A DNA stretch of 64,000 nucleotides from an uncultured Acidimicrobiia bacterium (GCA_958295745.1 OY282370.1:1706548-1770547), one strand, 5' to 3'; shown: positions 18,520-29,978, numbered from the stretch's first letter. The notes: generated by a model from the sequence alone, not told the origin. Numbers and translations are program-made.

Positions 18520-19890
18520 ATGACCCGGCTTGGGTTGCTCGCCGTTCTGGCCGCAGCGGCGGTACTGGTTGTTTCCTGCACCGACCCCGCCCCCCGGTCG
18601 TCCGATCCCCCCGCCCCTCCTACAGCTCCGGCGGTTTCGGGTCCGGACGAGGGATCGGTCGAGGAAGCCTCCGGTACGGCGGCGTCCGCTTCCGCCGCGT
18701 CCGTGCCCGCCTCGTCCACCGCGGCATCCGGCGCCGATACCGAGCCGGAACCCGGAGAGCTCCCCGTTACCGCTGCGGAGGCGGTGGACAACCCCGGCGC
18801 CGCGGACGCTCCTGATCCGAGAGAGGAGATGGATCCCCTGGTCAGGCAGGCCACCGAGCCGTGGCCCACCGATTGGAGGAACCGCACTATCGACCTGGGA
18901 GAGCTGTTGCTCGGCCTCCCGATGCTGGACCCCCGAGACGGTATTCCTCCTATCGACGATCCGGTCTTCGAACCCGCCGCGGCGGCTTCCGAATGGCTGG
19001 AGGACCGGGTGCCGGGCGTCTTGGTTCAGGTGGGAGGGGAGACCCGCTTCTATCCGCTGGGCATCCTGCACCGCCATGAGATCGTCAACGACCAGATCGG
19101 GGGAATCCCGGTTGCCGTCACCTACTGCCCCCTGTGCAACACGGCTCTCGCCTTCGACCGCCGAGTCGACGGACACGTGCTCCGCTTGGGCGTATCTGGC
19201 CTGCTGCGCAACTCGGATCTGGTGATGTGGGACGACCGCACCGTCTCGTTGTGGCAGCAGGTGACCGGCGAGGCCGTCGTGGGGGCCGCCGCCGGTACGG
19301 TGCTCGCCCCGCTGCCGACCGCCATCGTCTCCTTCGGAGATTTCGCCGCCTCCTATCCCGAAGGGCCGGTGCTCACCGGAGGCCGGGAGAGGCCCGGCGC
19401 CTACGACTCGAACCCTTACGTGGGTTACTCCACCCGATCTGCTCCCGGCGGGTTCTACACCGGCGAGATCGATCCCCGGTATCCGGCCTTGGAACGGGTG
19501 GTGGGGGTGACCGAGGGAGGGGGCGCCACCGCCTACCCCTTTCCGGTGATATCGGAGCTGGGGGCGGTCAACGACTCGGTGGGGGGTGTCCCCGTTGTCG
19601 TTTTGTGGGGCGGCGACACGGCCGATGCGCTCGACACCCGGGCGGTGAGCGAGGGCCGGCCGGTCGGTACCGGGGTGGCCTACCTGCGCACCGTGGACGG
19701 ACGGGAACTCACCTTCACCAAAGAGAGAGGGGTGTTCCGGGACGAAGAAACCTCCTCGACATGGACCCTTCTGGGCGAGGCGGTCAGCGGCCCCCTGGCA
19801 GGAACCCGCCTGCGGTTCGCTGTCCACCGCAACGAGTTCTGGTTCGTCTGGGGGGCCTTCTTCCCCGAAGGACGCGTATACGAAGGCTGA
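18520..19890 (+). CDS. DUF3179 domain-containing lipoprotein
   Basis: About 456 residues. The signal peptide [17 protein letters not shown] ends in a lipobox, then a Pro/Ser/Ala-rich linker of about 100 residues. The DUF3179 domain follows, with the conserved PLGILHRHEIVNDQIGGIPV, TYCPLCNTALAF and LLRNSDLVMWD segments. The CPLC pair resembles a metal or redox site. The domain is common in actinobacterial and archaeal extracellular proteins and has no established function. Start ATG 18520 places the positive residues MTR just before the hydrophobic core. Confidence 0.88.
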   Translation: MTRLGLLAVLAAAAVLVVSCTDPAPRSSDPPAPPTAPAVSGPDEGSVEEASGTAASASAASVPASSTAASGADTEPEPGELPVTAAEAVDNPGAADAPDPREEMDPLVRQATEPWPTDWRNRTIDLGELLLGLPMLDPRDGIPPIDDPVFEPAAAASEWLEDRVPGVLVQVGGETRFYPLGILHRHEIVNDQIGGIPVAVTYCPLCNTALAFDRRVDGHVLRLGVSGLLRNSDLVMWDDRTVSLWQQVTGEAVVGAAAGTVLAPLPTAIVSFGDFAASYPEGPVLTGGRERPGAYDSNPYVGYSTRSAPGGFYTGEIDPRYPALERVVGVTEGGGATAYPFPVISELGAVNDSVGGVPVVVLWGGDTADALDTRAVSEGRPVGTGVAYLRTVDGRELTFTKERGVFRDEETSSTWTLLGEAVSGPLAGTRLRFAVHRNEFWFVWGAFFPEGRVYEG

Positions 19891-19935
19891 TCCCCTGTGT
19901 CTGGTTCCCGTTGAAAACCAAACGCTCACGGATAT

Positions 19936-19958
19936 CCCGCAGAACCCCCGTCTGCGGG
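19936..19958. terminator. Bidirectional hairpin between convergent genes
   Basis: CCCGCAGA (19936-19943), 7-base loop, TCTGCGGG (19951-19958): a perfect 8-bp stem between the stop codons of the DUF3179 gene and the sigma factor gene, which face each other. No long U-run on either side. Confidence 0.55.
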
Positions 19959-19975
19959 CTGAACAGGGTTGCGGG

Positions 19976-20986
19976 TCAGATCAGGTCCTGCTCACGGATG
20001 CCGAAGGAGGGGTGGCGCAACCGGCAGAGGGCCAGCTTCTCGAGCTGACGGATGCGCTCACGGGTCAGGTTGAACTCGTCACCTATCTCTTCGAGGGTGC
20101 GCGGCACGCCGTCCGCGAAGCCGTAGCGCAGGGCCAGTATCCGCCCTTCCCGGTAGGGAAGACGCTTGATGGAACGGTATAGGCAGGCGGACACGTCGTT
20201 TTCCTCGGTGAGGCGAACCGGGTCGGCGGCGTCTTGGTCTTCGATGAAGTCTCCCAGCTGGGCGCCGTCTTCGCCTACCGGCTTCTCGAGGGAGGCGGTG
20301 TCGGACACGCTCAGCGCCAGCTCCACCTTTTCGAGGGTGACACCTGCTTCCTCGGCGATCTCCGCCGGTTTCGGGTCCTTGCCGCTGTCGGCCTTCAGGC
20401 TGGCTTGGGCGGCCCGCACCGCCGCCAGGGTGTCGTGGAGGTGGACGGGGATGCGCACCGTGCGGGACTTGTCGGCTATGGCGCGGGTGATGGCCTGGCG
20501 GATCCACCAGGTGGCGTAGGTGGAGAACTTGAAGCCCTTCCGCCAGTCGAATTTCTCCACCGCCCGTATCAGCCCCAGGTTTCCTTCCTGGATGAGGTCG
20601 AGAAAATCGATGCCGGAGGTGTTGGCGTAGCGCCGGGCGTTGGAGACCACCAAGCGCAGGTTGGAGGTGAGGAAGGCGTCCTTGGATTTCCTGCCTTCGT
20701 TCTTCGTCCGCTTCAGCTTGATCTCTTCCTTGAGGCCCTTGTAGTCCCCCTGATCCAGGCGTTCGGCGGCTTCCTGCCCCTCCTCGATCTTCTGGGCGAG
20801 CTCTACTTCCTGCTCGGCGTTGAGCAGGTCGTATTCCCCTATAGCGGCCAGGTACTGGCTGACCAGATCGGTGGTGAGGCGGCCCCGCTCGTCGGTGAGC
20901 TTGCTGCGGTTCCGCTCGCGTTCGCGTCGAGCTCGGGCGTCTGCGGATACTGCGGTTTTCCTTCGTGTCCGGTTTGCCACCACCAT
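19976..20986 (-). CDS. RNA polymerase sigma factor, sigma-70 family (group 1/2)
   Basis: 336 residues. Region 1.2 ([25 protein letters not shown]), region 2 with the core-binding and -10 recognition segment ([21 protein letters not shown], then [21 protein letters not shown]), region 3 and region 4 with the helix-turn-helix [21 protein letters not shown] are all present. It is a housekeeping-like or closely related alternative sigma factor. The ATG at 20986 has GGAGGG six bases upstream; a longer in-frame extension to 21133 has no ribosome binding site and is not kept. Short region 1.1 suggests group 2. Confidence 0.92.
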   Translation of the reverse strand: MVVANRTRRKTAVSADARARRERERNRSKLTDERGRLTTDLVSQYLAAIGEYDLLNAEQEVELAQKIEEGQEAAERLDQGDYKGLKEEIKLKRTKNEGRKSKDAFLTSNLRLVVSNARRYANTSGIDFLDLIQEGNLGLIRAVEKFDWRKGFKFSTYATWWIRQAITRAIADKSRTVRIPVHLHDTLAAVRAAQASLKADSGKDPKPAEIAEEAGVTLEKVELALSVSDTASLEKPVGEDGAQLGDFIEDQDAADPVRLTEENDVSACLYRSIKRLPYREGRILALRYGFADGVPRTLEEIGDEFNLTRERIRQLEKLALCRLRHPSFGIREQDLI

Positions 20987-21464
20987 GAAGTCCCTCCACG
21001 TCCTTCGTCCGACATGCCTTGGCGAAGCCGCCCGGCGGCCGGTTCCTCGGGTGTTCTCACGCATCGGAGCCCCGACCGCTCCCTCCGATGCCTTCCGAAG
21101 GCACTGGGCTGTTCCGCCCGGGTGGAGGGTCATAGGCTGTTCCGTACCCTACGCCGCCCATGCCTCGGATAACTCCGATGGTGCATCGTACCCTCTAATA
21201 GGGACAAGCGGGGCGAAGTAAGGCACCCCGGCGGCTGAGATCCGGCCGGCTGAATGATAGCCGCACCGGAGCCATAGCCGCGCCGGGTCATCTATTGGAA
21301 ACGTTTCTGGGCGGGTTTTGTTCCCTGCCATCGTCGAGTATCCAAAAACCCGTGTTGCTCCGCGCGTCCAGCCCCCCGCCGCCGGTCGAGCTGCGGGTGG
21401 TTCGGGCAGGTATCATCACCTGGTCGATCCGGGGGGACCTGATCCGCCGAACATCCGCCGCACC
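20987..21464. other. Divergent intergenic region between the sigma factor and YyaL genes
   Basis: 478 bases without a convincing gene. It should carry the promoters of both divergent genes; I see no strong consensus boxes and no stable hairpin, only the Shine-Dalgarno sequence of the sigma factor near 20992-20997. Confidence 0.5.
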
Positions 21465-23483
<2,019 letters not shown>

Positions 23484-23581
23484 ACGCCTCCCCGACACCC
23501 CCGCCGGCCCCGCTTCCTCGGCTGCTCCTTCCCGTCCGGCGGCTGTATCGATTGCGGTTCTGACGCTACGATACGGCGGCT

Positions 23582-24535
23582 GTGATACACGAAAGCGCGG
23601 TAGAAGCGATAGGCGGTACGCCCCTGGTGCGCCTCTCGCGCCTCCACGAACCGGGCAACCTGGTCGCCAAGCTCGATTACCTGAACCCGGCGGGGTCGGT
23701 CAAGGACCGGATCGGGGTGAACATGATCGACCGCGCCGAGCGGATGGGTCTGCTGCGCGAGGGCGGGACGATCATCGAGCCCACCTCGGGCAATACGGGG
23801 GCCGGCCTGGCCATGGTGGGGGCGGTGCGCGGGTACCGGGTGATCTGCACGGTTCCCGACAAGGTTGCACCCGAGAAGATACAGCTCCTCGAGGCGTACG
23901 GAGTGGAGGTGGTCGTCACGCCGACCGAGCTCCTGCCCGAGCACGAGGAGTCCTACTACGGCGTGGCCCGGCGCCTGACCGCCGAGATCGAAGGCGCCTA
24001 CAACCCCGATCAGTATTCGAACATGTCCAACCCGGAGGCCCATTACCTGACAACCGGCCCCGAAATATGGGAACAGACCGGTGGGGCGGTGGATGTCTTC
24101 GCGGCGGGTGTGGGGACGGGCGGCACCATAAGCGGAACCGGCCGCTATCTGAGGGAGCGCAAGCCCGAGGTGGAGCTGGTGGGCGCAGACCCCGAAGGTT
24201 CCATCTTCACGGCCCCTTCCGAGGATGTTGTACACCAGTACGAGGTGGAGGGGGTAGGGGAGGATTTCTGGCCGGAAACCCTCGACCTGGACATCGTGGA
24301 CCGATACATCATGGTGAACGACCGTCAGTCCTTCGATATGACCCGCCGGCTGGCCCGCACCGAGGGCATCCTGGCCGGAGGTTCCTCAGGAATGGCTGTC
24401 CACGCCGCGCTCCAAGTGGCTTCCGAGGACGACTCCAAGCTGGTGGTGGTGCTCCTGCCTGATTCGGGCCGCGGCTACCTGTCGAAGATATGGAGCGACG
24501 AATACCTGGCCCGCCGCGGCCTGGCAGGGGTGTGA
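23582..24535 (+). CDS. Cystathionine beta-synthase / cysteine synthase, catalytic core only
   Basis: 317 residues, PLP fold type II. The PLP lysine lies in GSVKDRIG (residues about 38-45), followed by TSGNTGAGLAM, the phosphate-binding loop GVGTGGTISGTGRYL and the GGSSGMA segment. The protein ends after the core without CBS domains. Features such as EEDFWPETLD-like spacing and MVNDRQSFDMTRRLAR resemble bacterial cystathionine beta-synthases, which condense serine and homocysteine; O-acetylserine sulfhydrylase is the alternative. GTG start at 23582, 98 bases after the previous gene. Confidence 0.87.
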   Translation: MIHESAVEAIGGTPLVRLSRLHEPGNLVAKLDYLNPAGSVKDRIGVNMIDRAERMGLLREGGTIIEPTSGNTGAGLAMVGAVRGYRVICTVPDKVAPEKIQLLEAYGVEVVVTPTELLPEHEESYYGVARRLTAEIEGAYNPDQYSNMSNPEAHYLTTGPEIWEQTGGAVDVFAAGVGTGGTISGTGRYLRERKPEVELVGADPEGSIFTAPSEDVVHQYEVEGVGEDFWPETLDLDIVDRYIMVNDRQSFDMTRRLARTEGILAGGSSGMAVHAALQVASEDDSKLVVVLLPDSGRGYLSKIWSDEYLARRGLAGV

Positions 24536-24547
24536 GTCCGTATAGAG

Positions 24548-24575
24548 GTCCGGGGCCCCATATGGGGCCCCGGAC
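24548..24575. terminator. Perfect 28-bp palindrome after the cystathionine beta-synthase gene
   Basis: Each arm is GTCCGGGGCCCCAT; the arms are fully complementary with no loop bases. It begins 12 bases after the stop codon. As RNA it would form a very strong hairpin and probably acts as a terminator, although no U-run follows. Confidence 0.6.
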
Positions 24576-24907
24576 GACATATCGAACAGAGTTTTGCGAT
24601 CTTCCCGTACTTCGTAGGCGGGCTGTCAGCCCTCTTCACCAACGCCGCATGAGGACCGGCATGCGGACGGGGAGACCCGGTGGTCCGAGTTGGAGTCGCC
24701 ACCTGACCGAGAACCCTGAGAACATCATCAGGTATGTCTCGGAAAGCGACCCGTGGCCGCTTAGCGCTCGGCCACCTCCAGGGTCCTATGGGAACTATCT
24801 AACAAGCCGGATCACCTCCTTTCTCTGGTAGGAGGGACTCTAGCCGAAAACCCGGCCCGGTTCGAACTTCTCCGGACGGCGTTCTATTCGGTGTCTTCCC
24901 AGGGGTC
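24576..24907. other. Intergenic region with a 16S rRNA 3'-tail-like sequence
   Basis: 332 bases between convergent genes, no convincing long ORF. At 24809-24824 the plus strand reads GGATCACCTCCTTTCT, identical to the 3' end of many actinobacterial 16S rRNAs; the preceding helix 45 sequence is absent. CCTCCT (24815-24820) can pair with AGGAGG (24830-24835). Read on the minus strand the same stretch is an extended Shine-Dalgarno sequence (AAGGAGGTGATCC) followed by a TTG that opens a 14-codon ORF. It may be an rRNA remnant, a small RNA or a leader-peptide signal. Confidence 0.4.
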
Positions 24908-25531
24908 TCACAGTGCCGCGGTCAGAGCCTCCCATAGGTCTGCGACGGCCGAACCGAGGCCCCCGAGGGACCATCGGAGGACCAGGGCCAGGATGGCCAG
25001 CCCGGTCGCGGTCAGCACCATCCTCAGGCGGTAGGTGACCATCTGGTCGCGGTCTTCCAGGTAGGAAGGCCGGGCGGCGGGCGCCCGCGCCCGGAGGCGC
25101 CTCCTGGTCATCGACTCCCGCACCCGGGTGAGCAGATCGTTCAGGTAGGACAAGACCGACGGGCGGGCCTCCGGATGGAAGACCGCGACCGGCCGCCCGG
25201 ACGCCGGGCTTTCGCCGATGGATATCCCCGACGGACCGGCATCGGTTTCGCCGGCCGACAACATCTCCGAATGCGGGAGGGGGGGAGGTGTGTTCTCCAG
25301 GGATACGGCCACCCGTCTCGATGCCTCTTCGAGCAGGGGCAACGGGAGCCGGAGGACCCCGGCCACCTCCGGGAGGTCGGCGGCGTCGGGAACCGACATT
25401 CCCTGCTCCCAGCCCACCACCACCTCGATGGGCCGCCCGGTCTTGGCCGCGATGTCCACCACCGACAAGTCGAGTTCGCCGCGCCGCTGCGAGAAGAGAC
25501 GGGCGAAGGCCATACCTCCGTCGTCGGCCAT
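24908..25531 (-). CDS. Helix-turn-helix protein with C-terminal membrane anchor
   Basis: 207 residues. The N-terminal region (residues about 5-70) looks like an XRE-type helix-turn-helix (FSQRRGELDLSVVDIAAKTG, then VVGWEQGMSVPDAADLPEVA), followed by a variable linker, a basic stretch MTRRRLRARAPAARPS and a single transmembrane helix MVLTATGLAILALVLRWSLG near the C-terminus. This layout suggests a membrane-tethered DNA-binding protein. Its ATG shares a base with the stop of the upstream gene (TGATG), so the two are translationally coupled. Specific role unknown. Confidence 0.7.
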   Translation of the reverse strand: MADDGGMAFARLFSQRRGELDLSVVDIAAKTGRPIEVVVGWEQGMSVPDAADLPEVAGVLRLPLPLLEEASRRVAVSLENTPPPLPHSEMLSAGETDAGPSGISIGESPASGRPVAVFHPEARPSVLSYLNDLLTRVRESMTRRRLRARAPAARPSYLEDRDQMVTYRLRMVLTATGLAILALVLRWSLGGLGSAVADLWEALTAAL

Positions 25532-25941
25532 CAGTGGGTCAGTACGTCGGGAAGGCTGTCCGGTTCCGGTCCGGCGGTGACCCGGAGCAGCCCGAGTCCT
25601 TTGACGTTCCAGCACTTGGTCATACCGCCGGGAACCTCCAGCCGGACGGGCGCCCGTCCGCCGGTTGCCCGCCCCACGTGCAGCTCCCCCTTGGCAAGGG
25701 CTTCGGCGAGCGGTATCGAAGCCGTGTAGGCGCCGTCGGCGCTCACCGCACTCACGTGGGTGGCGGAGACGGACGGTGCGGCCTGCTCGATCAACGGGCG
25801 CAGGGGTACCACCAGCTCCTCCCGGGCGGGATCCCGGCTTTCGCCCAAGCCGAGCAGATGTTCTGCGCCGTAGCTCCTGGGATCGTCCACCAAGCCGCCG
25901 ACGACCAGGCAGGACGGATCGTCAGGGCGTCTTTCGCTCAT
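25531..25941 (-). CDS. Small molybdopterin-binding-oxidoreductase-like protein
   Basis: 136 residues from the ATG at 25941. It resembles the C-terminal portion of the YedY/sulfite-oxidase molybdopterin-binding fold: GGLVDDPRSYGAEHLLGL, YTASIPLAEALAKGEL, then PVRLEVPGGMTKCWNVKGL. It is far shorter than a full domain (usually about 170-200 residues) and lacks the usual cofactor Cys region, so it may be a stand-alone relative without cofactor. It is coupled by TGATG to the downstream helix-turn-helix/membrane gene and lies 60 bases downstream of the selenocysteine tRNA, same strand. Confidence 0.45.
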   Translation of the reverse strand: MSERRPDDPSCLVVGGLVDDPRSYGAEHLLGLGESRDPAREELVVPLRPLIEQAAPSVSATHVSAVSADGAYTASIPLAEALAKGELHVGRATGGRAPVRLEVPGGMTKCWNVKGLGLLRVTAGPEPDSLPDVLTH

Positions 25942-26001
25942 GACCCCCACGGTAGTGGGTCGGGGCGGACAAGTCCGGGACCGGCGCGCCCCCCGGAGGC
26001 T

Positions 26002-26096
26002 TGGCGGAGGCGGACGGGAATCGAACCCGCCGGGGCACTTTCGCACCCCCACTGGTTTTGAAGACCAGGGAGCCCACCAGGCGCTCATTCGCCTCC
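26002..26096 (-). tRNA. selC: Selenocysteine tRNA, anticodon TCA
   Basis: A 95-base gene including encoded CCA (26004-26002) and discriminator G. The acceptor stem pairs GGAGGCG with CGCCTCC. The anticodon stem CTGGT/ACCAG encloses the loop CTTCAAA, giving anticodon TCA (26061-26059). A long variable arm GGGGTGC-GAAA-GTGCCCC and a T-arm with TTCGATT are present. Length, TCA anticodon, long variable arm and G discriminator together identify tRNA-Sec. The genes selA, selB and selD are not in the window. Confidence 0.95.
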
Positions 26097-26204
26097 ATCC
26101 CGGAGGATACTCGACAGGGAAGGCCGGGCCCCGCTGTCCCGCCGAGAATTGTCGAGACTTCGCGGCGGGCGCCTTTGCCTGATCTGACCGACGGGTCGAC
26201 CGTG

Positions 26205-26378
26205 TCAGGCGCTTGCTTTTGCCTGAGTCAAGTTAGGCATATAAGGCCTCACCCGGCCTTCCTCGATGTCCCGCCGGGCGGCATCAAGCGTCTCCGCGAT
26301 GTCTGGATCCTTGAAAGCAGGGGGTGCTACCATGAGGTCCTCCTCCACTTCCGATATATCCGCAACCGTATGTTCCAA
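26205..26378 (-). CDS. 57-aa antitoxin-like small protein
   Basis: TTG start at 26378 with GGGAGG eight bases upstream; stop at 26205-26207. The sequence reads MEHTVADISEVEEDLMVAPP, then a charged helical C-terminal half containing PDIAETLDAARRDIEEGRVR. The acidic, helical character and small size resemble type II antitoxins, but I do not recognise a family. It is transcribed away from the 95-aa gene at 26,460, with the two promoters overlapping between them. A TTG start and lower-GC context suggest a mobile or accessory gene. Confidence 0.5.
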   Translation of the reverse strand: MEHTVADISEVEEDLMVAPPAFKDPDIAETLDAARRDIEEGRVRPYMPNLTQAKASA

Positions 26379-26399
26379 GATACTTCCCTCCCCAAAATA

Positions 26400-26407
26400 A
26401 TTATAAT
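26400..26407. promoter_or_regulatory. Overlapping divergent -10 boxes
   Basis: TATAAT on the plus strand at 26402-26407 overlaps TATAAT on the minus strand at 26405-26400, placed between the 57-aa (minus) and 95-aa (plus) genes. No good -35 boxes accompany them at standard spacing, so the call rests on the -10 match, AT-richness and location. Confidence 0.35.
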
Positions 26408-26459
26408 GTTATACTACTACATGAGTATTCGAAGGGCAAATTGCAGAAAGGTCAACTAA

Positions 26460-26747
26460 ATGAATTGGTACGAAGAAACATATCAGACAGAAGAATTCTT
26501 AGAAAAATTTTCATCGACTTCTGAAGCAAACCGACAGAGAATCGACAAGGCAGTTCGTATAATCCTCAATAGTCCTGATTCGATGAAGATACGCCAGTTT
26601 CAGATGGGAGAAAATCTACCACCGGTATGGGGAATTGATCTGGTCAACCCTCGTAGAATTACTGATGACATTACCATTTTGTGGGCTGAGCTTGCCGATG
26701 GAGCTATTTTCTTGGTAGGTCTCGTAGTTAAAAGGGCTACTATCTGA
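26460..26747 (+). CDS. 95-aa AT-rich protein, possibly RelE/ParE-like toxin
   Basis: Begins MNWYEETYQTEEFLEKF and has a helical N-terminal half (EANRQRIDKAVRIILN) followed by a strand-rich half (PPVWGIDLVNPRR, DDITILWAELADGAIFLVGL) ending VVKRATI. The helix-then-sheet order and size are reminiscent of RelE/ParE-type toxins, but no catalytic signature is clear. GC content is much lower than in surrounding genes. The ribosome binding site is weak (AAAGG nine bases upstream). No antitoxin gene precedes it on the same strand; the only candidate is the divergent 57-aa gene. Confidence 0.6.
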   Translation: MNWYEETYQTEEFLEKFSSTSEANRQRIDKAVRIILNSPDSMKIRQFQMGENLPPVWGIDLVNPRRITDDITILWAELADGAIFLVGLVVKRATI

Positions 26748-27071
26748 AGGTTATGGATATATACAAAGTCGGTTTCTTTCCCAAAACTTCGACCCTAGGC
26801 CAAACCTGGTCATAGGGACGCAATCTGCCTGAGCCGACCCAGCGGTCGGTCTTGCAGACAAGCTCGTAGGTCATTCACCGAACGCGGTGCCACTGCTCGG
26901 CGGCGCTTCGCTTGCGTAGGACGGAGGGGGAGTCCATCAGACCGGAGCCCTCGACTTCGGTGACGGCTTCCACCCGTGGGCCGCCCTGCACAGACGGGGT
27001 CGTCGCCGGGGGGCGGATATAGTGCCTCGCGCACGCGGCTACCCTCAGAGGACGGGAACAAAAAGGTAAAC
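26748..27071. other. Intergenic region with two tiny coupled minus-strand ORFs
   Basis: 324 bases. On the minus strand a 38-codon frame (GTG 26991 to stop 26875) with high third-position GC ends in TGA directly followed by the ATG of a 44-codon frame (26874-26740), whose end overlaps the 3' end of the 95-aa gene. Neither has a clear ribosome binding site or known relatives; they look like remnants of a small resident gene pair. Confidence 0.3.
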
Positions 27072-27377
27072 ATGGCGTCGAGGAACGATCATCGGGATTC
27101 CAACGGGTACCGGATCCTGCCGGGATGGCGGGTGGGGCATCTCATGGAGGAGTCGGCTACGCGCTCCGGGTTGTTGGTGCCCGCCGGCACCGAGTCCACC
27201 AGCGACGCCCTGTCGCTCCGGGACATCGACACCGGGCGCCGGTTCTGGGCGGTTCCTACGGGTGCCTGGCGTTTCCTATGGCCGGACAACGGCCGGGTGG
27301 CGGTGGCCGTTCGAGAGTCACAGATCATCGCCGAGGAGCAGGATGACTCGCCTGCCGGTGAGAGCACCTACCTCTGA
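27072..27377 (+). CDS. Hypothetical protein, 101 aa
   Basis: ATG at 27072 with AAAAAGG five to six bases before it. A small soluble protein of mixed composition: GYRILPGWRVGHLMEESATR, then SGLLVPAGTESTSDALSLRD and RRFWAVPTGAWRFLWPDNGR. It looks like a compact beta-rich domain but I do not recognise it. It lies 48 bases before hflX on the same strand, so the two may share a transcript. Confidence 0.6.
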   Translation: MASRNDHRDSNGYRILPGWRVGHLMEESATRSGLLVPAGTESTSDALSLRDIDTGRRFWAVPTGAWRFLWPDNGRVAVAVRESQIIAEEQDDSPAGESTYL

Positions 27378-27425
27378 ACCCGCCCTCGGGCCGGCTTCTG
27401 AGACCCCGCCGCCGAGGCGCAAGCC

Positions 27426-28733
<1,308 letters not shown>

Positions 28734-28767
28734 CGGCGGCCCGCGGGGCCGGTAGCACTTCCGATTC

Positions 28768-29502
28768 CTATGCGTCGGCCCACATGGCGGCGCCTACTAT
28801 GCCGGCGTTGTTGAGGAGGACGGCGGGGGCGATCTCGGCCCGGGCGCGGAGATGCGGGCCGAACTCCCCGAACCGTTTGGATATCCCGCCCCCCATCACG
28901 AACAGGACGGGCGAGAACAACCCTTCCAGATGGGCCAAGTAACGGTTGATCCTGGCGGCCCAGGCCTCGAACGAAAGACCTTCCTGTTTCCTCGCCCGGT
29001 TCGATACGGTGTCGTCCGGTTCCTGTCCGTCCAGTTCCAGGTGGCCCAGCTCGGTGTTGGGGATCAGCTTGCCGTCGTGCAGTAGCGCGGAGCCGATCCC
29101 TGTTCCCAGGGTCAGGACGATGACCACCCCCTCCCGGCCCGCCGCGGCGCCCCACCGGGCTTCGGCCAGCCCGGCCGCATCGGCGTCGTTGATGACACGC
29201 ACCGGGCGTCCGCATCTTTCGGATAACACAGCGGGGGCATCGACGCCTATCCACGAAGGGTCGAGGTGGGGGGCGGTGTGTACCTGCCCGATGACGACGA
29301 CCCCGGGGAGGGCGCATCCGATAGGCCCGGCCGCTTCGGGGAACTCATCGGCCAGCCTGCTGACCCTGGCGGCCACCGCTTCCAGATGCGACGGCTGCGT
29401 CTGGAGACGGCGGCGGTCCCGCACCAGGGTTCCCGAGTGCATATCCACCGGGGCGCCCTTGATGCCGCTCCCGCCGATATCGATGCCGAGCCGGACAGCC
29501 AT
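28768..29502 (-). CDS. ppgK: Polyphosphate glucokinase (ROK family)
   Basis: 244 residues. N-terminal GIDIGGSGIKGAPVD, GCALPGVV, then LTLGTGIGSALLHDGKLIPN with TELGHLEL, matching actinobacterial polyphosphate/ATP-glucokinases. The enzyme phosphorylates glucose at the 6-position using inorganic polyphosphate (or ATP). Its product feeds the pentose phosphate pathway, for which gnd lies 2 kb away. Single gene; convergent with hflX (34 bases between the stops). Confidence 0.93.
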   Translation of the reverse strand: MAVRLGIDIGGSGIKGAPVDMHSGTLVRDRRRLQTQPSHLEAVAARVSRLADEFPEAAGPIGCALPGVVVIGQVHTAPHLDPSWIGVDAPAVLSERCGRPVRVINDADAAGLAEARWGAAAGREGVVIVLTLGTGIGSALLHDGKLIPNTELGHLELDGQEPDDTVSNRARKQEGLSFEAWAARINRYLAHLEGLFSPVLFVMGGGISKRFGEFGPHLRARAEIAPAVLLNNAGIVGAAMWADA

Positions 29503-29552
29503 CCGTATCCCCGTCCTTCTCCTCCGTCAGTTCTTCTCGGCGGATCGTAGGG

Positions 29553-29978
29553 TCAGGAGGCTTCGATGCCCAGGTCGGCGAGCAACCCTCTCACCCGCCT
29601 TTCGATCTCGTCTCTGATCGGCCGAATCTCGTCCGCACCCTTCCCGGCGGGGTCGTCGATCTCCCAATCGAGGTAGCGCCTGCCGGGTAGGGCGGGGCAG
29701 TCGTCGCCGCAGCCCATGGTCACCACCACGTCGGCGGCGGAAACCCGGTCGATGGAGAGCCCGGCGGGGTGGGCGCCGGTCAGGTCGATGCCCCGCTCGG
29801 CCATGATATCGAGGACCGCCGGGTTGATCCGGTCGGCGGGCGCCGACCCGGCGCTGCGCACCCCCACCCGGTCCCCGGCCAGCCGGCGCAGGAACCCGGC
29901 CGCCATCTGGGAGCGCCCGGCGTTGTGGACGCAAACGAACAGCACTTCCGGAACGGGTTTGCCGGTGCCTCCGATCAT
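29553..29978 (-). CDS. arsC: Arsenate reductase / arsenate-mycothiol transferase (LMW-PTP fold)
   Basis: 141 residues from the ATG at 29978. The catalytic P-loop is FVCVHNAGRSQMAAGFL, typical of actinobacterial mycothiol-linked arsenate enzymes (classical arsenate reductases read CxxNxCRS). The MGCGDDCPALPGRRYLDWEI segment follows. It would convert arsenate to arsenite using mycothiol. The divergent neighbour is an aquaporin-family channel, which fits an arsenic detoxification pair. A longer upstream extension to 30302 overlaps the aquaporin gene and is rejected. Confidence 0.87.
   Translation of the reverse strand: MIGGTGKPVPEVLFVCVHNAGRSQMAAGFLRRLAGDRVGVRSAGSAPADRINPAVLDIMAERGIDLTGAHPAGLSIDRVSAADVVVTMGCGDDCPALPGRRYLDWEIDDPAGKGADEIRPIRDEIERRVRGLLADLGIEAS

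Noticed and set aside
24576..24907. Complete 16S rRNA fragment, RNase P, tmRNA or SRP RNA
   Set aside because: Only the last 16 bases of 16S rRNA match; conserved cores of the other RNAs are absent.
26002..26096. tRNA-Sec as attachment site of a genomic island
   Set aside because: The accessory genes lie on the 5' side of the tRNA and no duplicated 3' end of the tRNA is seen.
26810..27073. 87-codon minus-strand ORF
   Set aside because: Arg/Pro-rich out-of-frame reading with no ribosome binding site; a different minus-strand frame in the region has better codon bias.
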